Of a stretch of 64,000 bases of DNA, positions 1 through 11,565 are shown piece by piece. The notes beneath the pieces are model-generated. The model did no database searches. It was not told the DNA's origin and was given only the letters and a program-made list of their open reading frames with translations. Position 1 is the stretch's first letter. The number at the start of each line of letters is the position of its first letter. Made by a program: the position numbers and the translations under genes. The stretch lies in NCBI GenBank assembly GCA_035578175.1, contig JAQMRL010000014.1:17308274-17372273 (forward strand), in the 5' to 3' direction. The stretch comes from Catonia carolina. Its lineage: Eukaryota; Arthropoda; Insecta; Hemiptera; Achilidae.

Positions 1-622
1 AGAACACTGTACTGGATAGTCAATTACAGTACTACGTTAATAGATGAGGTCCCGGCTCCATCGACGTTTTAGACGTCTTATTGGATTGTTTGGGAGAGTC
101 TGCGTAGCCAGATTTGAGATCAATGGATTATGGAGGTTCACGAATTTCTTCCTAAATTTTGTATACAGTTCTAAGACAACGTAATTTAAGTAGGTACGTT
201 TAGGTCTTAGCGTAGCGTTTTATTGGTTACGTAATAGGGGGCGTTAACTATCCTCCGTAAAAGCTTTGATTGGAAACGCTGAATTTTTTCTAATACCGAT
301 GGTTTTGCACAGCGGTAAAGCTGACTGGCATAGCTCCACACTGATCGAAGGTAGGAGCTGTAAATGGTTAATTTAGATGTAAATGCTAACTTGGATTTGC
401 GTGAAAGAAGCCTGTACAAATGTTGAAACTGTCCTGGAGTGCCTTTCTCGTTTTATCCACGTGTACATTATACGTGAGGCTCTTATCTAGATATAAACCT
501 AGATAACGGATAGATTCAGAATTGTGAAGTTGAGTGTCATAAAGATACAAAGGAGAACAATTTGTTTTATCGCAAAATTGTACATATAAGTAAAAGTTGT
601 GTACATAAGTAAAAGTGTACAT
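1..622 (-). pseudogene. Jockey-like LINE reverse transcriptase C-terminal relic
   Basis: On the minus strand two overlapping frames resemble the region after the reverse transcriptase domain of Jockey-clade LINEs. The upstream one (about 622 to 386) has SIRYLGLYLDKSLTYNVHV, matching the family's YLG..LD..LTW..H block. The next (419 to 207) has KSKLAFTSKLTIYSSYLRSV followed by YASQLYRCAKPSVLEKIQRF and a RIVNAPYYV-like end, the usual pattern of thumb and C-terminal regions. The frame changes between them, so this copy is dead. Below 207 the minus strand has stops and no clear domain, and the left part may continue outside the window. Its target site cannot be seen because a Rep-A 3' part starts directly beside it. 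Confidence 0.7.
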
Positions 623-1074
623 AAAAGTTGTAGGCTAGACAATTTAAAAACCTACAACTTTTATTTGAAACATTTCTTTTTTAAAACGCTTAGTTTAGCG
701 GTAAATTAGTGATTTTTTGTTTTTTTTTTCATGAAAATCTGTAAAATAATGAATTTTTTTAAGATGGTAGCCTTAGTATGCATTTTACGACAAATTTGAA
801 GGATCAAATTTATACGAAATTAAAAGATCTACAACTTTTATTCTAAGCATTTTTTCTACAGAGAATAGTTTAGCTAGAAAGAGTGATTTTCCGTATTGTT
901 AAGCCAGCTAAGGTTGGTTTTCATTTTGCATCATTCACTCATGATTAAAACAAGGTTTTATTTTTTGAGGTTATTTTTTTGTTTTATTTCTAATGATTTG
1001 TTACTAATTTTAGGTTATACTATTAATTATCACCATTGGCAAGAGAAAGTCATGTAAGTGTTTCACACTAGATT
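612..1074 (+). repeat. Rep-A 3' part
   Basis: Partial copy of the window's commonest repeat. It starts at the conserved AAAGTTGTAG hairpin and runs to the family's 3' end with GGCAAGAGAAAGT and TTTCACAC. The 5' half with the TG tract is absent. Confidence 0.8.
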
Positions 1075-1437
1075 ATTCTCGTTAATCTACAATCAAGTTA
1101 TAAATTTACACAGTTGAAGAATAATTTTGATTCTGGATACATAAGAGCTGAAATTTCATGAGCCAACATATTGTCTTCACCGGTTAAGGGGCGCGCACAA
1201 TGGACATGTTCTGTCACGTCACATCGCGGTTTCCGTCGAATCGAAAGCTTTGCTTACTACAGTTTCTTATGAACAGGTGCACACTGATTACGGCACGTTA
1301 CGTCGCGTCTTGTCTTGTAGACGTTAGGTGACGGATATATGGCAGTTTAGGGCGAAATTGACGGACGAGACGGAAGCCACTTTCCGTAGCATTTCGACAA
1401 TTTTTTCTCTGTGCAGCACAAATTGTTGTTTCATTTG
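1075..1437. other. unassigned stretch with a GC-richer patch
   Basis: I find no coding signal here. About 1185-1400 is richer in CG dinucleotides than the flanks and holds several ACGTCAC / GTTACGTCGC-like pieces, as in some MITEs. No pair of terminal repeats could be fixed, so it is left unassigned. Confidence 0.4.
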
Positions 1438-2352
1438 TTTATTACTCTCTCTTGCCTATATGACTACTTGGGAAAGAAATTGCTGTTTCATTTCGATTTT
1501 TTGAAATAGATTTTTCACCGGGTATACACGATTTCAGACCCCCTGAACCCAAAAAAAGGTTTTTTACGATTGGTGTGTGTGTGTGTGTGAACAAAATATC
1601 TGAAGAAAGGAACATCGTACGAACTTGAAACTTAAGTACTCTAGAGGACCAGACACAAATATTTTCATCAAAATCGGTCAACCGGAAGTCGTAGTTTTAT
1701 CGTGTCATTATTCACTTTTTTGTGATTTTCTCAAAAACGGATCCTACGATTTTTTAAAAAATCGCCTCATTTACTATATTGTCTATTCTCTACGAGATAG
1801 AGTAGGCGGCATGGCTGCTGAAATTCTTGGAAAGGCTGTTCTCTCGTTGAAAAAAATGGTTTTTAAGTTTGCGGCCTTAATATGTATTTTAAAGCAAAAA
1901 AGTAATGTTAAAAGTTATAGATAATTTAAAAATCTACAACTCTTATTTTGAACATTTCTTTGTATAACGCTTAGTTTAGTGGTAATTTGTGATTTTCTGT
2001 TTTTTTTTTTACGAAATTGTGTAAAAAAATGGATTTTTTAAGATTTCAGCCTTAGTATGCATTTAACGACAAAAATGTATATAGTAAAATTAATCGAAAA
2101 TTAATAGATCTACATCTTTTATTTCAAGCATTTTTTCTCTACAGAGCCAAGTTTAGTGTCAAAGAGTGATTTTTCGTATTATTAAGCCAAACTAAGATGT
2201 TTTTATTTTGCATCAAGCATGATTAAAGTTAGGTTATATTTTTTGAAGTTAATTTTTTTGTTATTTCTAATGTTGTATTACTAATGTTAGGTTATATTGC
2301 TAATTATTTTCATTGGCAATAGAAAGTCGTTTAAGTGTTTCACACCAGATAT
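1438..2352 (+). repeat. Rep-A, near full length, diverged
   Basis: It begins with a CTCTCTTGCCTATATG-like 5' end, contains the CCCCTGAACCCAAAAA block and a short TG tract (about 1573-1588), and ends in the GGCAATAGAAAGT and TTTCACACCAGAT end block. It is more diverged than the copies at 17.5 and 46.8 kb. Confidence 0.85.
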
Positions 2353-3033
2353 TTCATCTTGCTTGTTATTTTCGAAATTTAGCGTCGTAGAATTACAGAA
2401 TTTTTCAAACTTCTATTGCATCACTTTTTTGTCTTTTTTAACAAATTATAGCTGTAATTTTACAGTTCTAAATAAATATATAAAATTAAATTTTAGAGTA
2501 ATCTACTTTAAATTGAATTCTTGGAAAACAATATGGATTTTATAAACTGTAGAATTCCTTTTCAAGAAATTAGTGCTAAATTTTGAACTACCCTGTAAAA
2601 TGAAGACATCTTTGTCGCCTTTGTCATTATAATTAATTATCTACGGTAGAACAAGTCTATGAATAAATGAAACAGTTTTCAAAGAGAGATATTCAAATAT
2701 CTTATTAAGAGAGGTTGGTTCATTTCGTAGTAGCAGTTATGGACAATATTTTGCTTCTTTTATCAAAGATAAAAGAGAATGCAAACAGAGTTAGCCAAAT
2801 GAAAATTAATTTTGTTCAAATAAATTTCAAGAATTTCAATTATTTTCCCAATAACATTCATAAACAATTTCATTAATTTTGCCAGCGTATTTTGAAATAA
2901 ATTACGGCAAACCGTTGTATCATTCTCGATGAACTTTCTCTCGAAGAAAAAACTAAATCTTACTAATTTTATAGCTATGTCCACACTCATGATAAACCAT
3001 GTATCCAACACCTGAAGTCTATTGTTTGGTGTA
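2353..3033. other. unassigned AT-rich DNA
   Basis: AT-rich with only short open frames (such as 2763-3068 minus) that match no domain I recognise and have no coding character. No repeat from elsewhere in the window is evident. Confidence 0.4.
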
Positions 3034-3093
3034 TTAAGGGGGTAGTCAACCCAGAAAATGAAAATCAAAAATTCTGGCTATAATTTATTTTTA

Positions 3094-5259
3094 TTTTTTA
3101 TGTCATCAGTCTCTCGACTGGTTTGATGCAGTTCTCCAACCTGTTCTATCTTGCGCAAGTCGTTTCATATCTACATACCTGTAACACCCTACATCTTTTG
3201 TAATTTATACATACATCTTTTTTGTAAGATGTCTTACATCTTTTGTAAGCAAATTTGCTTTATATATTCTAATCTTTGCCTCCCTCTACAATTTACTCCC
3301 TCAATATTACCCTCCATTATTAATAGCCCAATACCTGGATGTCTTAGGATATGCCCCACTAGCCTATCCCTTCTTTTGGTAAGATGCTTCGATATACTTC
3401 TTTTTTCATCCACTCGCCTAAGAACCTCTAAATTACTTATTTTGTCCACCCACCTAATCTTTAACATTTTCCTATAACACCACATTTCAAAAGCTTCTAT
3501 CCTCTTCTCTTCTACAGCCCCTATCACCCACGTTTCATTTCCGTATAATGCTACACTCCAAACATAATGTTTTCCTAATCTGTAAATCAATGTTTGTAGT
3601 CAGTAAGCTGTTTTTCATTTCAAAGGCTTTTCTAGCTTGAGCAATTCTACTCTTGATATCACTTGTGCTTCTACCATCCTTTGTTATTTTACTCCCTAGA
3701 TACCAGAATTCGCCAACTTCCTGTATGTTTTCGTTGCCTACTTTTAAATTTCCCATCTCTTCTAAACCACTCTTGCTGCTGCACAACACTTTTGTTTTGT
3801 TCTTATTAATTTTTATGAAGTAATCCTTTCTCAAGATCTCATCCATTCCATTTAAGGCATCCTCTAGTTCTTTCTTTGTCTCGGCTAATACTACTATATC
3901 ATCGGCGAATCTCAGGATTTTTTATTGTTTCTCCTTGAATTTTTATTCCTGCGTCAAATTTCTCCTTCACTTCATTTATAGCCTCATCTATATACAAGTT
4001 AAAAAGTAGTGGTGACAAAGAACAACCTTGTCGCACACCTTTTCTTACAGTAGCCTCTTTTTCGTACCCGTCGATTCTCAAAACAGCCGTTTGATTCTTA
4101 TACAGACTGTAGATAACGTTCCTTTCTTTGTATTTAATTCCTAGCCTTTTCAAAGTTTTAAACATTTTACTCCAGTCCAAATTGTCAAATGCTTTCTCTA
4201 AATCTACAAATGCCATATAAGTAGTTTTATTTTTCTTTATCCTTTTCTCAATAATCAGTCTCAGAGCCAATATTGCATCTCGAGTTCCCATTCTCCTTCT
4301 AAATCCAAATTGGTCATCGTCCAATACATCTTCTACTCGGTGTTCTATTCTCCTGTATATAATTCTTGTCAGTATCTTGGATGCATGGCATGTTAGGCTG
4401 ATGGTTCTGTAATGTTCACACTTCTCCGCTCCTGACTTTTTTGGTATTGGAATCATAATATTTTTTTAAAGTCCGATGGTACCGTTCCACTCTCATACAT
4501 TCTGCACACACGTTTGTATAATTTGTTTTGAGCAACTTTGCCACATCGTAATAATAATTCCGATGGTATGTTATCTATTCCTGCTGTCTTATTCATGTTC
4601 ATATCCTTAAGTGCCCGATCGAATTCTTCTCGTAGTATAGGGTCCCCTCTTTGATCTTCTTCAACATCAGTTTCTTGTTCTATCGCATCATGTTCTAATT
4701 CTCTTCCCCTGTAGAGTTGGTTTACGTATTCCTTCCATCTTTCAGCTCTCTCTTGGCCATTCAACAATGGTTTGCCATCTGCGCTTTGTAAATTAACAGC
4801 TTTCATCTTTCGTTCTCCAAAGTTTTCCCTTATTTTTCTGTAAGCTGCGTCTACTTTACCAACTGCCATTTTACTTTCAATGTCCGTACATTTCGCCCTG
4901 ATCCACTCTTCCTTCGCTTTCTTACACCTTTTGTTTATGGTATTTCTCAAGTAGCAATATTGCTTTTTACCTCTCTCGTCCTTCGCGTTTTTATACTTTC
5001 TTAGCTCATCCATCAGTTCTAAAATATCATTAGTAATCCACGCGGTTTCCTACCTCTTCTTTTAGTGTGTCCTATCCATTCTTCCGCTGCTTTCACTACC
5101 ACCTCCTTGAAGTTTATCCACTCCTCCTCTACACTTCTTGTGGCATTACCTCTTTCTTCTATCCCTTTTTGAATACTCTCCTGGAAACCTACCTGGTTGT
5201 CTTGTTCTCTTAGTTTGTCTACATCCCACCTAGCATTTCCCTGTCCCTTCTGAAGGGAC
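3094..5259 (-). mobile_element. RTE-like LINE, 5'-truncated
   Basis: A 2.2-kb LINE fragment inserted in the TTAA MITE. Imperfect direct repeats of about 12 bp (AATTTATTTTTA at 3082, AATTTATTATTA at 5260) bracket it and fit target-primed insertion. It keeps the region before the reverse transcriptase, most of the RT domain, the C-terminal region and a 3' end of about 130 bp. The endonuclease domain is missing, so the 5' end is truncated. The same 3' end recurs at 38387-38470, and the internal region at 35270-36240 and 49694-49792. Confidence 0.85.
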
Positions 5260-5261
5260 AA
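3234..5261 (-). pseudogene. LINE reverse transcriptase, frameshifted
   Basis: Read on the minus strand the coding parts come in order. 5261-5019 and 5013-4453 hold the region before the RT, with NKTAGIDNIPSELL. 4456-3899 holds the RT core with FVDLEKAFDNLDW (catalytic Asp of motif A) and RQGCSLSPLLFNLYID. 3846-3535 follows the FADD motif, which sits just across a frameshift near 3905, and has YLGSKITKDGRSTSDIK. 3590-3234 holds the C-terminal VALYGNETWVIGAVEEKRIEAFEMW region. At least three frame changes make it non-functional. The YLGS.IT.DG and ALYG.ETW..........FEMWC..M blocks are typical of RTE/BovB-like LINEs; another clade cannot be excluded without a tree. Confidence 0.88.
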
Positions 5262-5961
5262 TTTATTATTATTTATTTTAAATGAAAGAGTAATTTACTA
5301 GTAATAATCTACCATTTGAACCAAGCCAAAAAATTAATTACAGCCCCTAATATAAAGGTGAGGTTGGAAAAGCGGGCTTTTACGGGGAATCAAATATCTC
5401 AGGAACCAAGAAAGATATAAACATGATTCTTATGCTTCAAAATACAAAAAAATACTGTCTATTATCTGTTGTATGCGCTTGTATGTAGTTTTTCTTACAA
5501 GAAATTTATGAAAGAAAAACCATATTTTCAAAAATATTTATTTTATGTATTCAAAAATTATTTTTTATCTAAATCCCTATTAAGGTTTTTGTAATAATCA
5601 TTCCACAGATAATAGAGCAAGAAATTATGAACATTTGAACAAACAAACATCGTCCAAATATCTCCAATACAAACCAAAATATTTAATTCCCAAGAATGTA
5701 CAATCATGCAAAAACCACATTTCCGGAAAACTTAAAGTTAAAGGAATAATTTCACTCGCCCTGTTAGTGAGCTTTATTTTAAAAAGTTTTTTTTTAACAT
5801 TTTGTCAACGTACAAACAAAGTAAACAAATGATGTGATTCAAAAAATTTTAAACTTCAAATAAATGCAAAAAACATCGAAATTAAAAAAATCATATTCTT
5901 GAGTTGACTACCCCCTTAAAAATTTGTTTTGTTAACCGGTTGTCATCCACTCTATCTATAC

Positions 5962-6050
5962 ATTTCTAATGTTTTATTACTAATGTTAGATTTATTGTTA
6001 ATTATTTGCATTGGCAAGAAAAATTCGTGTGAGTGACACACCAAATTTTT
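5962..6050 (+). repeat. Rep-A 3' end fragment
   Basis: Only the last 90 bp of the family are present: TTTTATTACTAATGTTAG, ATTGGCAAGAAAAATTCG and a CACACCAAATTTTT end. Confidence 0.7.
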
Positions 6051-6101
6051 CGTTTATTTTTAATCTTTCTTTTTCTTTAATTTATTTGTTTAAATTCGCA
6101 T

Positions 6102-6493
6102 CTGCCCATAACAGACAGGTGGAGTGTTAAATTATTAACACTCAATCTGTTCGTTGCAGGGCTAAAAAAAATATTTTTGTTTCTTATCACATGGTCAGCC
6201 AATTAAATGACTGAATCATTTAAGAACAGAAGAGGTAGTGGTGTAAAAGACACTAATCAGAGTTATCTCCTCTGAAAGTAATGAATTTGATTATACAGCC
6301 AAACCCTGTGGTGAATGAAGTGAAGGTGTCATTTGCAGGGTGGAAAATATGTTCTTTTAAGAGGGCCCGGCATGCTGATAAACGTACTTTTCCACTTAGT
6401 GAGGAAGGCAAGAGTAAACCATCTCACTCCTCCTTTTACTTAGTAAAACCTCTACATGTTCAAACCCGCTTTTCGGCTGATGACTTAAACAAC
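6102..6493 (+). repeat. Rep-B, complete copy with target duplication
   Basis: It runs from CTGCCCATAACAGACAGG to GATGACTTAAACAAC. A 10-bp direct repeat flanks it (AAATTCGCAT at 6092, AAATTTGCGT at 6494), which fixes both ends. A direct repeat of this length and the simple AACAAC end point to a SINE-like retroposon. I see no convincing pol III A/B boxes, so the promoter type is unknown. Confidence 0.8.
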
Positions 6494-6513
6494 AAATTTG
6501 CGTATACTGCTTG

Positions 6514-6829
6514 GCTATTAGCGACTACGGTGGACCGGCCCGTTGGCTTAGTGGTTAGCGCAACTGGCTTTTACGCCGGGGTCCCGGGTTCGATTCCCGG
6601 TCAAGTCTGGCATTTTTTCATCGCTCATTTTCATTATCATCATTATCCACCGTCTGCATTAGCAGAAATTGTAGAACAGTCAGACGTAAAAAAATGACTA
6701 CGGTGGAATATGTGTCTGAAATTGTGGAATTGGACTTGGGAAAATTTCCAGACCCTGGCCGGGAATTGAACCCGAGACCTCCGCGTGGTAGGCTGAACGC
6801 TAACCACTATGCTACGGAGGTGGCCTCTA
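6514..6829 (-). mobile_element. SINE-2, tRNA-derived, split by SINE-1
   Basis: On the minus strand the head has TAGCATAGTGGTTAGCG (A box) and GGGTTCAATTCCCGG (B box), and the body runs toward lower coordinates to ATTCCACCGTAGTCGC. SINE-1 lies inside its 3' part, so SINE-2 is older. A fragment of the same body lies near 18505-18595. Confidence 0.75.
6535..6695 (+). mobile_element. SINE-1, tRNA-derived, complete
   Basis: The head is tRNA-like, with an A box (TGGCTTAGTGGTTAGCG) and a B box (GGTTCGATTCC). A body follows with CCGTCTGCATTAGCAG and ACAGTCAGACGTAAAAAAA. A perfect 12-bp target duplication, GACTACGGTGGA, lies at 6523 and 6696. The body recurs at 26967-27143 and 63093-63217. The body and flanking duplication show it is a SINE and not a tRNA gene. 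Confidence 0.88.
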
Positions 6830-6832
6830 ATC

Positions 6833-6916
6833 TTTTATTACTAATGTTAGGTTATATTGTTCAATATTTTCATTAGCAAGAGAAAGTCGTGTGAGTATTT
6901 CACACCTGATTTTTGT
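6833..6916 (+). repeat. Rep-A 3' end fragment
   Basis: Carries TTTTATTACTAATGTTAGG, TTAGCAAGAGAAAGTCG and TTTCACACCTGATTTTT, the last 85 bp of Rep-A. Confidence 0.7.
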
Positions 6917-7689
6917 GTGTATGTTGATGTGAAGGTTTTTTCTTTGATAAGAGCCACATCTCTTGAATTCTTGAAACGGGTTTTCAGATCATATGTACAG
7001 ATCGATTTTAATAATAACAATTCAAAGGAAGAAAAAAGAATTGACTGACGTGAAATTGCTAAAAATTGATATTCGGCACACATAATTTCGGAGGAATATC
7101 AATAATTCAGTAGAAATTTCGAATTGTAATGAATCAGGGAATTTTTTATATGTATGACAAAACTGTACGCGGAGGATACAAGCAAAATGAAAGCGTTTGT
7201 GTGTGCGACTGGAAACCTACGATACTGGTAATCAATCAAACACACATGCCGAACTTTTGCTTCAATAGTTTACCCACAATGCTTTTCAAATATTCCTCTC
7301 TCAGTCACAAGTTTGCCTAATACTAACGATAGGGTGAAACTGTGTGTACACGCGTGGTGTGCGTTCTCAAAATATATATGTGTGTTTGTGTGAGGGATGT
7401 GAAAAAGGGATTACAGTCGTACCCTTTTCATTGGAAGTACCTTCCCCAAAAATATTCGTGTACCTTTAATCGTTATTCATATAACCTATATTATGCTGAA
7501 ACAACGGCTTCGTTTATTCCATCAAAAACACAATATAGTGGTACGGAAACTGCACTAAGCCCAGGTATAAATACTAATATCAAAGGGGTGAATTAAATGA
7601 AATGATTTATTTCATTTCTCGGTTAAATTTTCGCATAAAATTTTTTAGGAAAATATCCGCCACACGTTAGATAAAATACAATAATTTAA
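6917..7689. other. unassigned stretch
   Basis: Short open frames only (7129-7320 and 7342-7596 on the plus strand) with no recognisable domain. No repeat shared with the rest of the window was seen. Confidence 0.35.
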
Positions 7690-8385
7690 AAAAATTAGTG
7701 TGAAACGCTCACAGAACTTTCTCTTTCCAATACAAATAATGAACAATATAACCTAATATTAGTAATAAAACATTAGAAATAAACAAAAAACTAACCTCAA
7801 AAAACATAACCTTATTGTAATTATGAGTGAATAATGCAAAATGAAAATCAACCTGTTTGGCTTAAAAATCACTCTTTTTCTAAAGACTAAAATCTTCTCG
7901 TAAAAAAAACATAAAATCGCTAATTACAGCTAAACTAAGCATTATACAAAAAAATGTTAACTTTAAAGAAATAGGATTTTAAATTTTCTACAACTTTTAC
8001 TATTACATTTTTGCGCTAAAATGCATATTAAAGCTGCAATCTTAAAAAAAAACAAATTTTTACGAGAAAACAGCCTTCCTAAGAATTTCAGCAGACATAG
8101 TGCCTACCCTATTTTGTAGAGCATAAAAAATTTAGTAAATGAGGCGATTTTAAAAATCATCCTAGGAGCTGTTTTTGAAAAAATTGCAAAATGTGAAAAA
8201 TGACATGAATACTACTACTTCCCACTACCACTACTTCCGGTATTACTACTACTTCTGGTTGACCGATTTTGATGAAAATGTTCGTGTCGTGTCCTCTAGT
8301 GGTACCTAACTTAAGTTTCAAGTTTCAGTTTTGTACGATGTTCCGTTTTTGAGATATTTTGTTCACACACGCGCACGCGGGCGCT

Positions 8386-8424
<39 letters not shown>

Positions 8425-8562
8425 AAATACCAATCCTTTTAAACATGTTTTTAGGTTCAGGTGGTCTAAAACGTGTAGATCCGGTGAAAACTCGATTTCG
8501 AAAAATCGACATGAAAACAATACTTTCCTTCTTATAGGTATTCATAGGCAGGAGAAAGTAAA
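7690..8562 (-). repeat. Rep-A, near full length
   Basis: Reverse-oriented copy, from TGTGAAACGCTCACAGAACTT at the left to GGCAGGAGAAAGTAAAAA at the right, with the dinucleotide tract at about 8391-8421. Confidence 0.85.
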
Positions 8563-9084
8563 AATTACAACTATTTTAGATTTTAAAATTTTTGTTATCT
8601 TTTGTTCAGAGGGGGTCAGCAAAATGCTTAACCTAAAAAGAGGGTCACGGTGTCTGAAATGTTGAGAACCTGTGCTCTTCAAGAAGGGGTAAGCACAATA
8701 TCTGTCTCTTAAGGAAGATAATTCATTTTCCTGGCTCATACCACACGTAAGTGCAAATCACAACGAATTACACATTGTAAATAAAATTTAAAAATAAATT
8801 TATATAAAATTTAAAAACAATTAAAATGTTACATGGATAGGATTTCCGAATGAGTGATCAAAATAAAAATTATTTCCAGTTAGGAAAGAGGAATGGCAAG
8901 CAATCAAAACCGTCCAATTAATTGGACAAATCTAAAAAAACAACAACCGGTATTTACATCTAATCGATAAAATGAATAAACGCAAATAAATATTTGCTTG
9001 ATTGTATATATTTAACAAATTAAACGGTGTGGAAAATAATATTTTGTCAACCAACAATATATTAATTACATTTCTGTTCATTTT
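8563..9084. other. unassigned stretch, possible hAT terminus
   Basis: About 8605-8680 contains GAGGGGGTCAGCAAAATGC and, on the minus strand, CAGGTTCTCAACATTTCAG, which resembles one terminus of hAT-type MITEs. I found no partner terminus, so this is only a suggestion. The rest is AT-rich and featureless. Confidence 0.25.
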
Positions 9085-9225
9085 ATTCTTTCTCTTGCGT
9101 ATATGAATATAAATATATACGAAGGAAAGAAAATTGTTTTAATGTTGATTTCTCGAAATTGAGTTTTCACCTGATCTACACGTTTTCAGATCCCTTAACC
9201 CAAAAAAACATGTTTTTAGCGATTG

Positions 9226-9320
<95 letters not shown>

Positions 9321-9690
9321 ATGTGTGTGTCTGTTTGTGTGAGTGTATGAACAAAATATCTCAAGAACGGAATATCGTACGAAGTGGAAACTTGAATCTT
9401 ACATTTACCACTAGAGGACCCGACAGGAACATTTTCATCCAAATCGGTAAACCGGAAGTAGTACTTTATTCGTGTCATTTTTCACTTTTTTGCGATTTTT
9501 TCGAAGACAGCTCCAACGATATTTTTTAAAATCGCCTCATTTACTAAATGTTTTATGCTTTAAAAGATAGGGTAGGCGCCATGCTGCTGAAATTTTTGGA
9601 AAAGTTGTGTTCTCGTAGAAATAACTAGTTTTTTTTAAGATTGCGGCATTAATATATATTTTAGCGCAAAAATGTGTATAATAAAAGTTG
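9085..9690 (+). repeat. Rep-A 5' part with a long TG tract
   Basis: The 5' half runs up to the AAAAGTTG of the internal hairpin and then stops at a Rep-B fragment. The TG tract (9229-9317) is one of the two longest in the window, about 44 units. Confidence 0.85.
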
Positions 9691-9696
9691 ATGGAA

Positions 9697-9786
9697 GGCT
9701 GATCATGTAATAAGAAACAGAACTATTTTATGTAGCCCCGGAACTAGAGATGAAGTGAAATAATTTAACACTCTACCTGCCTGTGG
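9697..9786 (-). repeat. Rep-B 5' fragment
   Basis: A reverse-oriented piece with GGCTGATCATGTAATAAGAAA and CACTCTACCTGCCTGTGG, abutting the Rep-A 5' part. Confidence 0.65.
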
Positions 9787-11418
9787 TGTAACGTCCGGCT
9801 TTGCCGCCGTTACTTATTTGATTTTAAATTTTATTTTTCAGCGGTTGTTCTAATTATCTGCGTATCAGCTGATTTATTATCTACTTTTATGTTGTGTCCG
9901 AGAGCTAGCGAATTTATTGAATACTTTCCTGGTTGACGAGAGTCATGTCTCGACAGTCGAAATGTAAGGTCGTACATTATTGCTCAGTAATGTACGGGCC
10001 TATTTGTGCTTTATACTTTTGTTATAAAAGTTTTTTATGTATTCTGATTCTTATTTTATTTAATTTGTTTGAACAGTCTGTTTTTGCGGTTATAATTAAT
10101 TAGTTTCGTATCTATTTTTAAAAGTCTTTTCGGATTGTGCAAGTTGTTTAAAAAATAAATTTTGTAATTCTTTTATGACCAATTTAAATTTTAGTAAGTT
10201 AATTGGCCGAAAACATTCCGGAACTGAGAACTCTTACGGGTATCTATTGATTTAAAGTGTTTGTGCGTGTTATTTAAACTAGAACTATGTTTTTTTTGTA
10301 TTGAACTTTGTTACGATTATCTGGGTTCGATTCCCCGTGCATAACCTTAAGGATTAAAATAGAAATGAGATAGTTCATCATCAAATAAAACAAAACAAGT
10401 AAAAATGCAAACGCTACTGAGTCCATCTATTTACAATAAGTGGAAGGAGGTATTTGTTTAATAAACTGAAAAGAATGGTATGTAATTATTTATTTAATTT
10501 TACTTCTGAATCAACCTTATTGCGTGGATTTTCATTTACTGCTGCCAACATGTTCTGGCCGTTCAATTGATGGTTTGGACAGATGGATCTCTTATGGTCA
10601 AGCATGTTCTTGAGTAAATTGTTAACTATTTTATTTTATCTGTTTCGAGTTTTTTTTAAAAAACAGCAGAGTAGCCTTTGCATTAAAATAACTAAAGAAG
10701 TTTTTATAAAATTTTCATCCTGTATTCTATATTTTTATAAACTTTTTTTGTAACTTAAATACCATTACAAAACTTTTGTATTTGTCTTGCCAGTATTGCT
10801 GGATGTTTCTCAGTTATACTTATAAAATAAAATGGAAAATGGCCAATCTTTCTTATATTCTATTCATAATTTAACAACCATGGTTGATTTCAAATCTTAT
10901 TTACAAAATAGGGCAGTTATTGTTAAAACTAAATATTTTTGGTAATAAATAATTTTATAACTTAGCTTTTGAATATTAATTAGATATTTTTATTAAATTG
11001 TGTATTATTTCGTTAACTAAGTTGAGTCATGTTTTTATAAAAGTAATTAACATTATTAATTTTTATTGATTTTTACCATTATATGCTATTACTGTATTAT
11101 TCTTATTTTTTTATTAAATTTAATATTTTGATTGAAGTTTTATGTGCAACCGCAACTTGAGTGTATTTATTTATTTTAGCTTCCTTTAATGTTTTTTTTT
11201 GTTAACGCCCCTACCAACCTATCGATGTAGATAGAGGGGCCGTTGCAGTGGGCATACCACCTGTATAGAGTGGATGACAACCGGTTGACAAAAAAATTTT
11301 AAGACAATAAACAATAGACCTAAGGTGTCGGATAAATGGTTCAAAGAAATCTTCAATATTGAGAATACCGGAATAAACCGCGGAAACTTAATGAACCTAA
11401 CTATAATCAAATTAATTG
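9787..11418. other. unassigned 1.6-kb AT-rich segment
   Basis: It begins TGTAACGTCC right at the end of the Rep-B fragment, which is suggestive of an LTR-type start, but no matching end was found. A single B-box-like GGGTTCGATTCCCCG lies near 10323. The piece near 11262-11302 is the reverse complement of 5920-5960 and includes CAACCGGTTGTCATCCACTC. There is no coding signal. Confidence 0.35.
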
Positions 11419-11565
11419 CAGTTTATTCCGGATAATTGGTCCACTGGTTAATTGTGGCAGCCGGTTTTTTGGGGCAGTTCTTTAATGAACAAAAAAAGAA
11501 CGAGATTTTACATTGATAAGTACTCCGTTTATTCAGTCCATAATGACGCTTATTGGGGCCAATTT

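Larger units (their letters stand above)
3038..5915. mobile_element. TTAA-flanked MITE split by a LINE
   Basis: The ends are inverted repeats: GGGGGTAGTCAACCCAGAAA at 3038 and the complement of GGGGGTAGTCAACTCAAGAA ending at 5915. Each is flanked by TTAA (3034-3037 and 5916-5919), the target duplication typical of piggyBac-type elements. Without the LINE at 3094-5259 the element is about 0.7 kb and has no transposase, so it is non-autonomous. The inner sequence at 5272-5900 is AT-rich and non-coding. The TTAA and the terminal repeats are visible; the superfamily is inferred from the TTAA. Confidence 0.7.

Noticed and set aside
6535..6610. Possible tRNA gene
   Set aside because: A and B boxes are present but the sequence continues into a SINE body shared with other loci and has a 12-bp target duplication around the whole unit.
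8605..8680. hAT transposon
   Set aside because: Only one terminus-like sequence is visible; no partner end, 8-bp duplication or transposase.
9159..9529. Cys/Val and His/Thr repeat frames over TG tracts (also 41776-42043, 52106-52417)
   Set aside because: Simple translation of dinucleotide repeats.
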